From JAWKWH01 sp041397625 (GTDB taxonomy: Bacteria; Pseudomonadota; Alphaproteobacteria; Rhizobiales; Rhizobiaceae): a stretch of DNA of 64,000 bases. Location: NCBI GenBank assembly GCA_041397625.1, contig JAWKWH010000002.1:620001-684000 (forward strand), given 5' to 3'. The translations under genes were made by a program, and so were the position numbers. Numbering within the stretch: position 1 is the stretch's first letter; each line of letters starts with the position of its first letter. The notes under the pieces are model-generated. The model worked only from the letters and a program-made list of their open reading frames with translations. It made no database searches and was not told the origin of the DNA. This document shows positions 34,646 to 42,952 of this stretch, one piece after another.

Positions 34646-35317
34646 CTACCGCTCGAGAAGACCGGCGATCTCGGCATAGCCGCGCGCCTGCGCGAGTTGC
34701 AGCGGCGTCATGCCCTGGCGGTCGGCGATCGACTCATCCGCTCCGGCCGCAAGAAGGTGGCGCACGCACATCTGGTGATCCGACCCGCCATCGCCGAGCA
34801 CGACGGCCTCGATCAGCGCCGTCCAGCCGAGATTGTTGACGTGATCGAGCGGCGCGCCGGCGTCGATCAACACCTTGACCACCTCATGGTGACCCAGATG
34901 GGCGGCGGCGATCAGCGCCGTGCCGTCATAACGGCTGGTGATGTTGTCGGCGCGGTTGCCGGCCGCAAGCGCGGCCCGGAGCATGGCGACGTCGTCGGCC
35001 ACGGCGGCGATCGTCACCGCGTCGTAGGCATCGCTTTCCAGGGCGTTCATGTCGGCGCCCGCCTGCGCCAGCGCGGCAATGACCGCCACTTGGCCCGCGA
35101 AGGCGGCGACATGGGCGGCGGTGCGGCCATGGCCGTCGCGGGCTTCCAGGTCGGCGCCCGACGCGATCGCCTTTTCCAGCGCCACCAGGTCACCGGCATG
35201 GGCGGCCCGGTGCAGACCGTCGTAGCGATCGATCTCGACTGCGGACGGCGGCACCTGCGCGGCCACCGGCATCGTCAGAAGCAGACCCGCCAACATCACC
35301 AAACCGGCCTTCAACAT
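34646..35317 (-). CDS. Exported ankyrin-repeat protein
   Basis: A 223-residue protein with a signal peptide (LKAGLVMLAGLLLTMPVAAQ, residues 2-21) and about five ankyrin repeats (residues 32-223), recognised by DGLHRAAHAGDLVALEKAIASGADLEARD, GRTAAHVAAFAGQ, GTALIAAAHLGHHEVVKVLIDAGAPLDH and GMTPLQLAQARGYAEIAGLLE. It probably acts as a periplasmic protein-protein interaction module. AAGGAG six bases before the ATG at 35317 sets the start. No catalase or other typical partner is adjacent. Confidence 0.88.
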   Translation of the reverse strand: MLKAGLVMLAGLLLTMPVAAQVPPSAVEIDRYDGLHRAAHAGDLVALEKAIASGADLEARDGHGRTAAHVAAFAGQVAVIAALAQAGADMNALESDAYDAVTIAAVADDVAMLRAALAAGNRADNITSRYDGTALIAAAHLGHHEVVKVLIDAGAPLDHVNNLGWTALIEAVVLGDGGSDHQMCVRHLLAAGADESIADRQGMTPLQLAQARGYAEIAGLLER

Positions 35318-35625
35318 GGACTTCTCCTTCTCGGCTTCCGGTCGACAAACGGCCGCGCCGACATTTTCGTCCCCGCGCGGGAACGCTCCCGTAGCGATTG
35401 ATCTTGTCCACGTCCAGCGCTTGCGCGCGACAATGACAACCATGGACCGTTTCACCATTGGTTAACCATCGAGGCGCAGCATGGTTCGATCAGGTGAATG
35501 GCGGTTTGTGGAATGATGTGTGCAACGAACCTTGCGGCAGGGTCCGCGCGTTTCCGGCGATAAGGCAACGATCCACAGTCTGAATTGCCCCGTTGGAAGG
35601 CGCGAAAGCCGCGAACGGAGCAAAC
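35318..35625. other. Intergenic stretch between divergent genes
   Basis: No gene supported. It must contain the promoters of the ankyrin gene (minus) and of the small secreted protein (plus). An AT-richer patch with GGTTAACC lies near 35458-35466. Confidence 0.45.
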
Positions 35626-35943
35626 ATGACCAATCTGTTGAAAATCACGATCTTCCTGGCGATGGCGGTTGCGGCCGCATTCGTGTTTCTGCCGGCAAAG
35701 GCTTCCGCCGCGCCGGCGCTTTGCGGCAAGCGCGGCGAACTGATCAAGGTGCTCGAGAGCCGCTACAAGGAAAGCCGGCGCGCCGTCGGCCTGTCGCAGA
35801 AGGGCAGCGAGGCGTTCGAGGTGTTCGTCTCGGGCCAGGGAACCTGGACGGTGCTGATGACGACGTCGAAGGGGCTGACCTGCATCATGGCGACCGGCCA
35901 TTCGTGGAAGGACGTGGCGGAACTTGCCGGCGAGCAGAGCTGA
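35626..35943 (+). CDS. Small secreted protein of unknown function
   Basis: A 105-residue protein with signal peptide (TNLLKITIFLAMAVAAAFVFLPAKASA) and a mature part with two cysteines (ALCGKRGEL and GLTCIMATG) likely to form a disulphide. The sequence VFVSGQGTWTVLMTTSKGLTCIMATGHSW is conserved in many rhizobial hypothetical proteins as I recall, but no function is known. GGAG five bases before ATG 35626. Confidence 0.75.
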   Translation: MTNLLKITIFLAMAVAAAFVFLPAKASAAPALCGKRGELIKVLESRYKESRRAVGLSQKGSEAFEVFVSGQGTWTVLMTTSKGLTCIMATGHSWKDVAELAGEQS

Positions 35944-36031
35944 AGGCGGTTGAAATGCGGCCCGCCCGGCGATAAGCCGGCCGGGTGGCAAGCATGATCA
36001 GACAGAAGCCGGCCGGCGCCGGCATGGCCGC

Positions 36032-37015
36032 ATGACGGCGACGGCGGGAACCGCCCCGGCGGACGGCGCCATGGCGCGTTTGGGGCGCATCGACGCCATC
36101 GACCTGGCGCGCGCCGTCGCGCTCATCGCCATGGCGGTCTACCACTTTACCTGGGATCTGGAGTTCTTCGGCTATGTCGAGCCGGGCCTGTCGCAGCAGG
36201 GCGGCTGGAAGATCTTCGCCCGCGCGATCGCCTCGTCGTTCCTGGTGCTCGTCGGCATCAGCCTGGTGCTCGCCCATGGCGAGCGCATCCGCTGGGCAGG
36301 CTTCGGCCGCCGCCTGGCGCAAATCGTCGCCGCGGCGGCGGCCATTACAATCGCCACACGGTTTGCGATACCCGAACGCTTCATCTTCTTCGGCATCCTG
36401 CACCAGATCGCGCTTGCAAGCGTCATCGGCCTCGCCTTTCTCCGCCTGCCCGCCTGGCTGACGCTCGCCGTGGCCGTATTTGTCATTGCCGCGCCGCATG
36501 TGGTCAGCGCGACCATCTTCGGCCACCCGGCGCTGTGGTGGGTCGGACTTGCGCCGGTGTCGCCGCTTTCCAACGACTATGTGCCGGTGTTTCCATGGAC
36601 GGGCGCAATGCTTGCCGGCATCGCGGGCGGGCGGTTGATGCGCGACCACGGACTGTTTTCCAGGCTCGCCCAGGTAAAAGCCGGCGCCTGGGCGACGCCG
36701 CTGCGCTTCATCGGCCGCCACAGCCTTGCCTTCTATCTTTTGCACCAGCCGCTGCTGATCGGCGCGCTGTGGCTGTATGCGCTTGTCCTGCCGGCTACGC
36801 CGCAAACGCCGGAGGCCGGGTTCATGCGCGGCTGCCAGCGGCAATGCGAGACCAGCGGCGCCGGCATCGATTGTGCGCTCTATTGCGCCTGCGTGCTGGA
36901 CGCCATCGACGAGGCCGGCAGGCTTGACGACGTGTTTTCAGGGGTTTCAGATGACGCGTTGAAGGATGAACTGTCCGTCATCGCCGGTCAGTGCAGCCGC
37001 GTGACCGGCGAGTAG
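36032..37015 (+). CDS. DUF1624 / heparan-alpha-glucosaminide acetyltransferase-like membrane protein
   Basis: A 327-residue integral membrane protein with about seven to eight helices in residues 20-265. The N-terminus RIDAIDLARAVALIAMAVYHFTWDLEFFG matches DUF1624, whose membrane acyltransferase relatives use a conserved His on the first helix (YHFTWD). After the last helix a C-terminal tail with five or six cysteines (CQRQCE...CALYCACVLD) is unusual. It is probably co-transcribed with the ICMT-like gene that starts 15 bases downstream. Confidence 0.85.
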   Translation: MTATAGTAPADGAMARLGRIDAIDLARAVALIAMAVYHFTWDLEFFGYVEPGLSQQGGWKIFARAIASSFLVLVGISLVLAHGERIRWAGFGRRLAQIVAAAAAITIATRFAIPERFIFFGILHQIALASVIGLAFLRLPAWLTLAVAVFVIAAPHVVSATIFGHPALWWVGLAPVSPLSNDYVPVFPWTGAMLAGIAGGRLMRDHGLFSRLAQVKAGAWATPLRFIGRHSLAFYLLHQPLLIGALWLYALVLPATPQTPEAGFMRGCQRQCETSGAGIDCALYCACVLDAIDEAGRLDDVFSGVSDDALKDELSVIAGQCSRVTGE

Positions 37016-37030
37016 CCGGGAGGAGGAGCC

Positions 37031-37507
37031 ATGAGCGACAGCAGCGAGCGCCCCGTCGCGCTTCCATGGCCACCGATCGTCTATCTGGCGGCGGCGGTCA
37101 TCGCCATCGGGCTCGGCATTGTCTATCCCCTGCCCTGGCTCCTCTCGCCGCTTGCCGAACTGGCTTTTGCCGCCGGCATCGCCGTCATCGTCGGCGCCGT
37201 GGCGATGGAGGTGTCGGCGGTGATGGCGTTGCGGCGCGCCAGGACCACGGTGCTGCCCACCAGGCGGCCCGACCATCTGGTGACCGGCGGCCCCTATTCC
37301 TTCACGCGCAATCCGATCTATCTCGGCAACACGATGCTGCTCGTCGGCGCGGGGCTGATCTTCGGGCTGCTGTGGTTCCTGCCCATGGCGATCGCCGCTG
37401 CCATGCTCGTCAACAAGCTGGTGGTCGAGCGCGAGGAAACCGTTCTGGAACATCGTTTCGGACGCGCCTATCGCGACTATCGCAAGAAGGCGCGGCGCTG
37501 GATCTAA
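37031..37507 (+). CDS. Isoprenylcysteine carboxyl methyltransferase-like membrane protein
   Basis: A 158-residue protein of the ICMT/PEMT family: three to four helices and the C-terminal SAM-binding signature TGGPYSFTRNPIYLGNTMLLVG and EREETVLEHRFGRAYRDYRKKARRW. Bacterial members methylate unknown membrane or lipid substrates. GGGAGGAGG lies just before the ATG. It follows the DUF1624 gene closely and converges on the MerR gene with eight bases between stops. Confidence 0.9.
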   Translation: MSDSSERPVALPWPPIVYLAAAVIAIGLGIVYPLPWLLSPLAELAFAAGIAVIVGAVAMEVSAVMALRRARTTVLPTRRPDHLVTGGPYSFTRNPIYLGNTMLLVGAGLIFGLLWFLPMAIAAAMLVNKLVVEREETVLEHRFGRAYRDYRKKARRWI

Positions 37508-37514
37508 CCGCCTG

Positions 37515-37901
37515 TCAGGTGTTCACGCCGAGTTCGGCGAGACGTTCGACGCAGGCCTCCTCGGCCTGATCGAGTTCGCTCAGCGTTTCCTCGAGGTCGC
37601 GGCGCTTCTGGCGCAGTTCGACGCGCCTCTCCTCGATCGCCGCGATGATCGCCTTCAACTGTCCCGCCTCGCCCGGCGGTTCGCGGTACATCTTGATGAT
37701 TTCCCTGATCTCGGCAATCGAGAAGCCGAGCCGCTTGCCCCTGAGGATCTGACGCACCAGATGACGGTCGGAAGGACGGAACAGCCGGGTGCGGCCGCGC
37801 CTTACCGGCTGGATCAGACCCTCATCCTCGTAGAAGCGCAGGGTGCGCGTCGAAACCCCGAACTCGCGGGTCAGTTCGGTTATGGTGTAATATTCGCGCA
37901 T
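37515..37901 (-). CDS. MerR-family regulator (LiuR-like)
   Basis: A 128-residue regulator. Winged helix at residues 1-70 (YYTITELTREFGVSTRTLRFYEDEGLI) with the second wing LFRPSDRHLVRQILRGKRLGFSIAEI, then a coiled-coil dimer helix (85-122). There are no metal-binding cysteines in the sensor position, only Cys near the C-terminus. It resembles LiuR-type regulators of branched-chain or fatty acid catabolism. The start MREYYTITEL at 37901 fits the family. A perfect palindrome 38 bases upstream is the likely operator for autoregulation. Confidence 0.85.
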   Translation of the reverse strand: MREYYTITELTREFGVSTRTLRFYEDEGLIQPVRRGRTRLFRPSDRHLVRQILRGKRLGFSIAEIREIIKMYREPPGEAGQLKAIIAAIEERRVELRQKRRDLEETLSELDQAEEACVERLAELGVNT

Positions 37902-37938
37902 GTCTTCGCCCCGGTCGATTTTTAGGCGAAGCAAACAC

Positions 37939-37956
37939 GACTTTTACGTAAAAGTC
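37939..37956. promoter_or_regulatory. 18-bp perfect palindrome, probable MerR operator
   Basis: GACTTTTACGTAAAAGTC is perfectly symmetrical and AT-rich, with the TTTACGTAAA core seen in LiuR-type MerR sites. It lies 38 bases upstream of the MerR start codon, where MerR family proteins bind between -35 and -10. Confidence 0.7.
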
Positions 37957-38017
37957 AATTTTTGCCAATGGACGGCGAATACCGGGTATTGTCGGTTGCG
38001 ATAGGCGGCGCGTTGGC

Positions 38018-39433
38018 TCAGCCGAGCCCGAACCACCACGCGGCCAGGCCGAGAAAGGCAAAAAATCCAACCACATCGGTCACCGCAGTCACGAAGACGG
38101 CCGAGGCCACGGCCGGGTCGGCGCCGGCCCGGTCCAGCAGCAGCGGAATGACGATGCCGGCAAGCGCGGCGACGAACATGTTGACGACCATGGCCACCGC
38201 GATAATGCCGCCGATCTGCGCGCCGAACCACAGGCCTGCGACCGTGCCGATCAGCGTGGCGAAGACGATGCCATTGACGACGCCGACCCCCATCTCGCGA
38301 CGGATGATACGGCTGGCGTTGTAGATGTCGAGGTCTTTCGTCGCCAGCGCCCGCACGGTCACGGTCATGGTCTGCGAGCCGGCGTTGCCGCCCATGCCGG
38401 CGACGATCGGCATCAGCACGGCCAGCGCCACGATCTGCTCGATCGTCGCATCGAACAGGCTGATCACCGAAGCGGCGAGGAAGGCCGTCACCAGGTTGAC
38501 CATCAGCCACGGCACGCGCGAGCGCGAGGCGGCGAACACCGTGTCGGACAATTCCTCGTCGCCGACGCCGCCGAGCCTGAGAATGTCCTCTTCCGCCTCC
38601 TGCTGGATAACGTCGACGACGTCGTCGATGGTCAATACACCGACGAGGCGCTCGTTCTTGTCGACGACGGCGGCCGAGAGCAGATCGTAGCGCTCGAAAA
38701 TCTGCGCCGCCTCCTCCTGGTCCATCTCGGCGGGAATGGCGTGGCGCGTCTCGTGCATCACCTCCTCGACGCGCACGGAACGCTGGGTGCGCAGGATCTT
38801 GTCGAGATAGACCGCGCCGACCAGGTGAAAGGTCGCGTCGATGACGAAAATCTGGCTGAACGTGTCGGGCAGGTCCTTGTCTTCGCGCATGTAGTCGATC
38901 GTCTGGCCGACGGTCCAGAACGGCGGCACGGCGACGAATTCGGTCTGCATGCGCCGGCCGGCGCTTTCTTCCGGGTAATCGAGCGAGCGGCGCAGGCGGA
39001 TGCGTTCGGTGAACGGCAGCCGGGAGAGGATGTCGTCCTGATCGCTGTCCTCCAGATCCTCCAGGATGTAGACGGCGTCGTCGGAATCGAGATCGGAGAA
39101 CGAGCGGGCGATCTGCTCGTTTGGCAGGCTGGCGATGATGTCGAGGCGGATGGCTTCGTCGACCTCGGTGAGCGCGGCATAGTCGAAGTCCTCGCCCATC
39201 ATCACGACGATGGCGCGGCGCTGTTCGGGCGAGAGCGCCTCGATAAGGTCGCCGAGTTCGGATTCGTGCAGGCCGGAGACCAGTTGCTTCAGCGCGCCGT
39301 CATTGTCGGTGTCGAGCGCCTCGACGACATTGGCCACGACGGAGCCGAGCACGGCGCCGTCTTCGCCGTAAATGCCGGCCGCCGCGGCTTTGACGTCATC
39401 CTGGTCCGGTCGGTGTTGTTTGGTCTGATCCAA
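38018..39433 (-). CDS. mgtE: Magnesium transporter MgtE
   Basis: A 471-residue Mg2+ channel: MgtE N domain (about 30-140), paired CBS domains (about 150-270, ending DDVVDVIQQEAEEDILRLGG) and five transmembrane helices (300-471) with the pore motif MPIVAGMGGNAGSQTMTVTVRALA. Cytosolic magnesium closes the pore through the N and CBS domains. The start is taken as TTG 39433 because GGGAGC lies five bases upstream and the conserved part follows; ATG 39484 would put part of an inverted-repeat element in the coding region. Confidence 0.9.
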   Translation of the reverse strand: MDQTKQHRPDQDDVKAAAAGIYGEDGAVLGSVVANVVEALDTDNDGALKQLVSGLHESELGDLIEALSPEQRRAIVVMMGEDFDYAALTEVDEAIRLDIIASLPNEQIARSFSDLDSDDAVYILEDLEDSDQDDILSRLPFTERIRLRRSLDYPEESAGRRMQTEFVAVPPFWTVGQTIDYMREDKDLPDTFSQIFVIDATFHLVGAVYLDKILRTQRSVRVEEVMHETRHAIPAEMDQEEAAQIFERYDLLSAAVVDKNERLVGVLTIDDVVDVIQQEAEEDILRLGGVGDEELSDTVFAASRSRVPWLMVNLVTAFLAASVISLFDATIEQIVALAVLMPIVAGMGGNAGSQTMTVTVRALATKDLDIYNASRIIRREMGVGVVNGIVFATLIGTVAGLWFGAQIGGIIAVAMVVNMFVAALAGIVIPLLLDRAGADPAVASAVFVTAVTDVVGFFAFLGLAAWWFGLG

Positions 39434-39471
39434 CTGGCGCTCCCGATCACGGCGTGCTCCGTCCCCCCGTC

Positions 39472-39625
39472 TAGAGCGGTTCATCTTCAGATGGAAGCGA
39501 TTTGATGGCGTCCGTGCCGGCAAGGAGCGGACGGTCAACGGTATGCATACCGGTCGCCTTCCGTGCCTCACCGGGACACGAAATACCGGCGCTCAAACGC
39601 TTCCAGCTGAAGAAGAACCGCTCTA
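39472..39625. repeat. Interspersed element with 30-bp imperfect inverted arms
   Basis: The left arm at 39472-39504 (TAGAGCGGTTC..TCTTCAG.TGGAAGCG) and the reverse complement of 39594-39625 agree except for a few bases. Between them lies an 18-bp self-complementary core around GGTATGCATACC (about 39539). It sits upstream of mgtE. TAGAGCGGTTC-type ends are common in interspersed repeats of Rhizobiales. Confidence 0.7.
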
Positions 39626-39671
39626 TCGCGGGCCGGAACGGAGCTCAAAGTAACTTGCGCAGATGACAGTT

Positions 39672-40439
39672 CTATTCGCGGATGCGCCGCAGGATCGTCA
39701 GGCTTTCCTCGCGGTCGAGATCGTTGCGCACATGGGGTGGAACGGCATGGCGGCCATTGGCGGCCGCGTCGAGCGAGACGTCGCGCACGGTGATGTTCAG
39801 CGTGTGGGTGAGCGTGGTCGACGCGCCGAGCGACAACGAGCCGCCGAGCCTGGTGAACGGCCCGGTGACGATGCCGAAGGCCGGCCGCGCGCCGGCGCCG
39901 GCCGAGATGGTGAAACTGACCTGGTAGGAATAGGCCGCCGGCGTCTCGCGCACATTGATCAGCGACACGGTGGTGTTGAGCACCCACTGCCACAGACCGA
40001 GCCCGCCGGCGATTTCCGGCGGCGGGTTCTTCAACGAGCCGGCGCAGTCGAGTTCGGCGAAGGGGTAGTAGACGGACACCGACGTGTCGACGATCTTGAT
40101 GCCCGTCAGCGAGCCGGTGAACGCCGTGCCGAAGGAGCCGCCGGTGACCGGAATGACGAAATCGACGCTGCCGTCGCCATTGGTGACGCGCGCCAGCCTG
40201 AGATCGACCGTCGCCTTGGCGAACTGCTTCAACGGATCGATGCCGGCCTCCGCCAGGGCGGCTGCCGTCTTCTCGTTGGACTCGATTTCACGGATCGCGC
40301 GGCAGAGCTCCTTTTCCACTGCATAGAAAAGGCTTTCCATGCGCACATAGTCCTGCTCATGGAATTTCGGCGCGCCGGCGCAGGCGGCAAGCGACACCGC
40401 CATTGCAAGGGCGAAGATGGCCCGTCCGACCCGCCTCAC
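39672..40439 (-). CDS. Hypothetical lipoprotein
   Basis: A 255-residue protein. Signal peptide with lipobox AMAVSLAAC (Cys near residue 19), so it is anchored in a membrane facing the periplasm. The mature part has no recognised domain; it contains FHEQDYVRMESLFYAVEKELCRAIREIE (helix) and a glycine- and serine-rich beta region (TGGSFGTAFTGSLTGIKIVDTSVSVYYP). The start is GTG 40439, five bases after AGGGGG, which places the signal peptide at the N-terminus; the longer frame to 40565 does not. Upstream is a 660-base gap. Confidence 0.72.
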   Translation of the reverse strand: MRRVGRAIFALAMAVSLAACAGAPKFHEQDYVRMESLFYAVEKELCRAIREIESNEKTAAALAEAGIDPLKQFAKATVDLRLARVTNGDGSVDFVIPVTGGSFGTAFTGSLTGIKIVDTSVSVYYPFAELDCAGSLKNPPPEIAGGLGLWQWVLNTTVSLINVRETPAAYSYQVSFTISAGAGARPAFGIVTGPFTRLGGSLSLGASTTLTHTLNITVRDVSLDAAANGRHAVPPHVRNDLDREESLTILRRIRE

Positions 40440-41101
40440 GGCCGTCCCCCTGACATTCGATCGCGACGACGAAAATAGTCCGGCCGGCCGGGTTGTTGGA
40501 ATTCGCGACGACGCGAATCCTGTGGACAAGCGTCGATATGGCGCCGAAAAACGCGGCGATCGCAAAACGGCACGCGCCTTCGTCTAGATGTCCAGGGACC
40601 GGCTTTGGCGCGATGTCGCGCCAAAGGACGAGAAGCAACGCGCGCGAGGCCGGCAAGGAGAACACCCGAGCCGCGACGGGACCATCGCGCGAGGATCTCG
40701 ACGGTGAGGCGTGGCTTATCGGACCTGCCCGGCGAAAGGTCCAGCGGACACCCGGGAGCAGAAGGATATCATACAGGGCCGTGTCGACGGCACAGCCATT
40801 GTTTCGGCGGCGCCATGATTGCCCCCGGTGTCGATCCGACGGTTCACCTCCATGAACAAGCCTTTGAGACCGAAATCATGATGCGCGGGGTCGCCTAATG
40901 GCGCCTCTGTTCTTTTACCAAGTCGGAGATACCAGGCTTACTACACTAGTTCAGTACTACGGCCTGACTTTACCTGAAATATTTGCAGCTTTCCGACTAA
41001 AAAAGCATACAACCCAATACATTGGAAAAATGAACAAAAATGCAAGCTAGGTGCAAGGTTGGCGCGATTATATTCATTCTCATGAAAAAAGGAACGCGGC
41101 C
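40440..41101. other. Long intergenic stretch, AT-rich at its right end
   Basis: No gene is supported in these 660 bases. The left two thirds are GC-rich and contain only open frames of low quality. Bases 40900-41100 are clearly AT-rich and include runs of A and T, unlike the rest of the window, and would suit a promoter or a small transferred insert upstream of the small gene at 41102. No RNA was recognised. Confidence 0.5.
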
Positions 41102-41293
41102 ATGAACGGACAATCCCGACGAGAATCCCTGGATTACATGCAATACATACTTCGCGAACTATGCGAAATGGCCCGAGCCAATAGAGAGTCGATGCTCGTC
41201 TATCTGATCGAGATGGCCTATCTCGAAGCTTCCGACCGCTCAAGGGAGGCGCACAAGGAAGCTATCAAAGTGCAACAGAAAAAAGCCGCCTGA
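41102..41293 (+). CDS. Small hypothetical helical protein
   Basis: A 63-residue acidic-basic helical protein (SLDYMQYILRELCEMARANRESMLVYLIEMAYLEASDRSREAHKEA) without recognised domain. AAAGGAA precedes the ATG at a good distance. Its base composition is lower in GC than that of neighbours. It could be a small regulatory or structural protein; nothing more can be said. Confidence 0.55.
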   Translation: MNGQSRRESLDYMQYILRELCEMARANRESMLVYLIEMAYLEASDRSREAHKEAIKVQQKKAA

Positions 41294-41319
41294 ACAGCGC
41301 GCGCCCATCCGGAAATCGA

Positions 41320-41841
41320 CTAACGCCTGCGAATGCCGAAGCTCTGGAAGCCGCCGCGCATCTCGGGCTTCTTCGATGAGATGACCGACGAGTTGACCCC
41401 GTTCCAGCCGATCTCGCCGGCCAGCCGCGCATATTCGATTTTCGGGCAGCGGTTCATCACCACCTTGATGCCGGCCGCCTCCAACCGGGCGGCGGCTTCG
41501 TCATGGCGGATGGTCAGCTGCATCCAGACCACCTGAGGCAACGGGTCGAGCGCCAGCACGTCGTCGACGATGCCCGGCACGGCGTCGGAGGAACGGAAGA
41601 TGTCGACCATGTCGAGGCGCTCCGGTATGTCGGCGAGCCGCGCATGGGTCATGCGGCCGGCGATCGGTTTTCCGGCCCGGCCGGGATTGACCGGGAACAC
41701 CTCGTAGCCCTTGTCGACCAGGTATTTGGTGACAAAGAAGGAGGGACGAACCTCGTTGGCCGACGCGCCGATGATGGCCACGGTCCGCACCGATCTCAGG
41801 ATGCCGGCGATATAGGCGTCGTCGTAGCGGTCGTGGTTCAT
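41320..41841 (-). CDS. CoA-binding (YccU-type) protein
   Basis: A 173-residue Rossmann-fold protein of the CoA_binding_2 family: VRTVAIIGASANEVRPSFFVTKYLVDKGYEVFPVNPG is the nucleotide-binding segment, followed by MVDIFRSSDAVPGIVDDVLA and VVWMQLTIRHDEAAARLEAAGIKVVMNRCPKIE. Role is unknown, though homologues bind CoA. Start ATG 41841. Confidence 0.88.
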   Translation of the reverse strand: MNHDRYDDAYIAGILRSVRTVAIIGASANEVRPSFFVTKYLVDKGYEVFPVNPGRAGKPIAGRMTHARLADIPERLDMVDIFRSSDAVPGIVDDVLALDPLPQVVWMQLTIRHDEAAARLEAAGIKVVMNRCPKIEYARLAGEIGWNGVNSSVISSKKPEMRGGFQSFGIRRR

Positions 41842-42056
41842 CTGCCGAATCTTGGCCTGGGCACCTGAGGAACAGGTCGACGTTTAGGTCAGCCGGCGCC
41901 GGAGAACCAGAGGCGGTCGCCAAAAAGATCGCGCCGCGCGGCCTATCGGCGTCCCGAAACCGAACCCGCCCGCAAGGGCAGCGGGCGGTCACGGTTTTGT
42001 CGCTTTTCGCCATTTTGCTATGTTCGGCTCAGCGACATGGGAGGCGACGTGTTGTG

Positions 42057-42416
42057 ATGAAACAGGCGAAGACAGTCGGAAGCGCAATCCTGGTACTCGG
42101 GCTGCTGGCCATGACGGGAAGCGCGCACGCGATCTCGCGCTACAATTCGCTATCGCTGACCTGCCATGCCGCGCAGAACCTTCTGGCGCAGCAAGGCGCC
42201 GTCATCTTCCGCTATCCCGCCAAGAGCAATCCGAGCCTGACCCGCTACAACCGCTTCGTCGAGCATGGTGGCTACTGCGCGCACGGAGAGGCCGCCGTAC
42301 CCGGTTCGGTTCCCACGGCCGATCGCAAGTCGTGCCCGATGCTCTACTGCCGGCAGCGCAACGACGACGGGTTCGGTTTCCGTCCGCCAGCCTACAAGAA
42401 CGGACTTGCCAACTGA
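42057..42416 (+). CDS. Small secreted four-cysteine protein
   Basis: A 119-residue protein with signal peptide (KQAKTVGSAILVLGLLAMTGSAHA). The mature domain has four cysteines (SLTCHAA, GGYCAHGE, KSCPMLYCRQ), probably two disulphides. The pattern ISRYNS..LTCHAAQNLLAQQGAVIFRYP...RFV recurs in rhizobial hypothetical proteins, as far as I recall; no function is known. GGGAGG lies 12 bases upstream; a GTG at 42054 directly precedes the ATG. Confidence 0.72.
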   Translation: MKQAKTVGSAILVLGLLAMTGSAHAISRYNSLSLTCHAAQNLLAQQGAVIFRYPAKSNPSLTRYNRFVEHGGYCAHGEAAVPGSVPTADRKSCPMLYCRQRNDDGFGFRPPAYKNGLAN

Positions 42417-42445
42417 AGCGTCGCTTGCGGGAAACAGCAAGTTGT

Positions 42446-42874
42446 CTATGGCAGCGTCATGTGGCCGTCTTCGTCGAGCGGCGAAAACGGATTGTGGGCG
42501 ACTTCCCATAAGTGCCCGTCGGGATCGGCGAAATAGCCGGAATAGCCGCCCCAGAACACCTTCTCAGGCTTCTTGACCGCCGTCGCCCCGCAGGAAAGCG
42601 CGAAGTTGTAGGCCTCGTCGACTTCGGCCTCGCTCGACAGGTTGTGGGCCAAAGTCACGCCGGAAAAGCCGGGCTTCGAATCCTCCACCCCAGCGTCTTC
42701 GGCAAGGCTTGCGCGCGAAAACAGGCCGAGCACCGTTCCCTTCAGCTTGATGAAGGTGACGCTGTCCTGGCTTGCCGGCGATTTCGTCCAGCCCAGCCTT
42801 TCGTAGAATTCGGTCGAGCGAGCAAGATCGGCGACGCCGAGCGTGACAAGCGAAATGCGGCGGTCGAAAGCCAT
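42446..42874 (-). CDS. VOC-superfamily (glyoxalase-like) protein
   Basis: A 142-residue protein with two beta-alpha-beta-beta-beta modules of the vicinal oxygen chelate fold: RISLVTLGVADLARSTEFYERLGW at the start and GYSGYFADPDGHLWEVAHNP at the end. The last segment provides a metal-binding Glu (WEVAHN). Members are glyoxalases, dioxygenases or antibiotic-binding proteins; no subgroup assignment is possible. AAGGAG six bases before ATG 42874. Confidence 0.87.
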   Translation of the reverse strand: MAFDRRISLVTLGVADLARSTEFYERLGWTKSPASQDSVTFIKLKGTVLGLFSRASLAEDAGVEDSKPGFSGVTLAHNLSSEAEVDEAYNFALSCGATAVKKPEKVFWGGYSGYFADPDGHLWEVAHNPFSPLDEDGHMTLP

Positions 42875-42952
42875 TGCGGCTCCTTCGAATAAGAACAAAA
42901 AGGGAACATAATCGATACCGGACCGGCTGGCAAGCGGAGCAGTCAGGATCGC

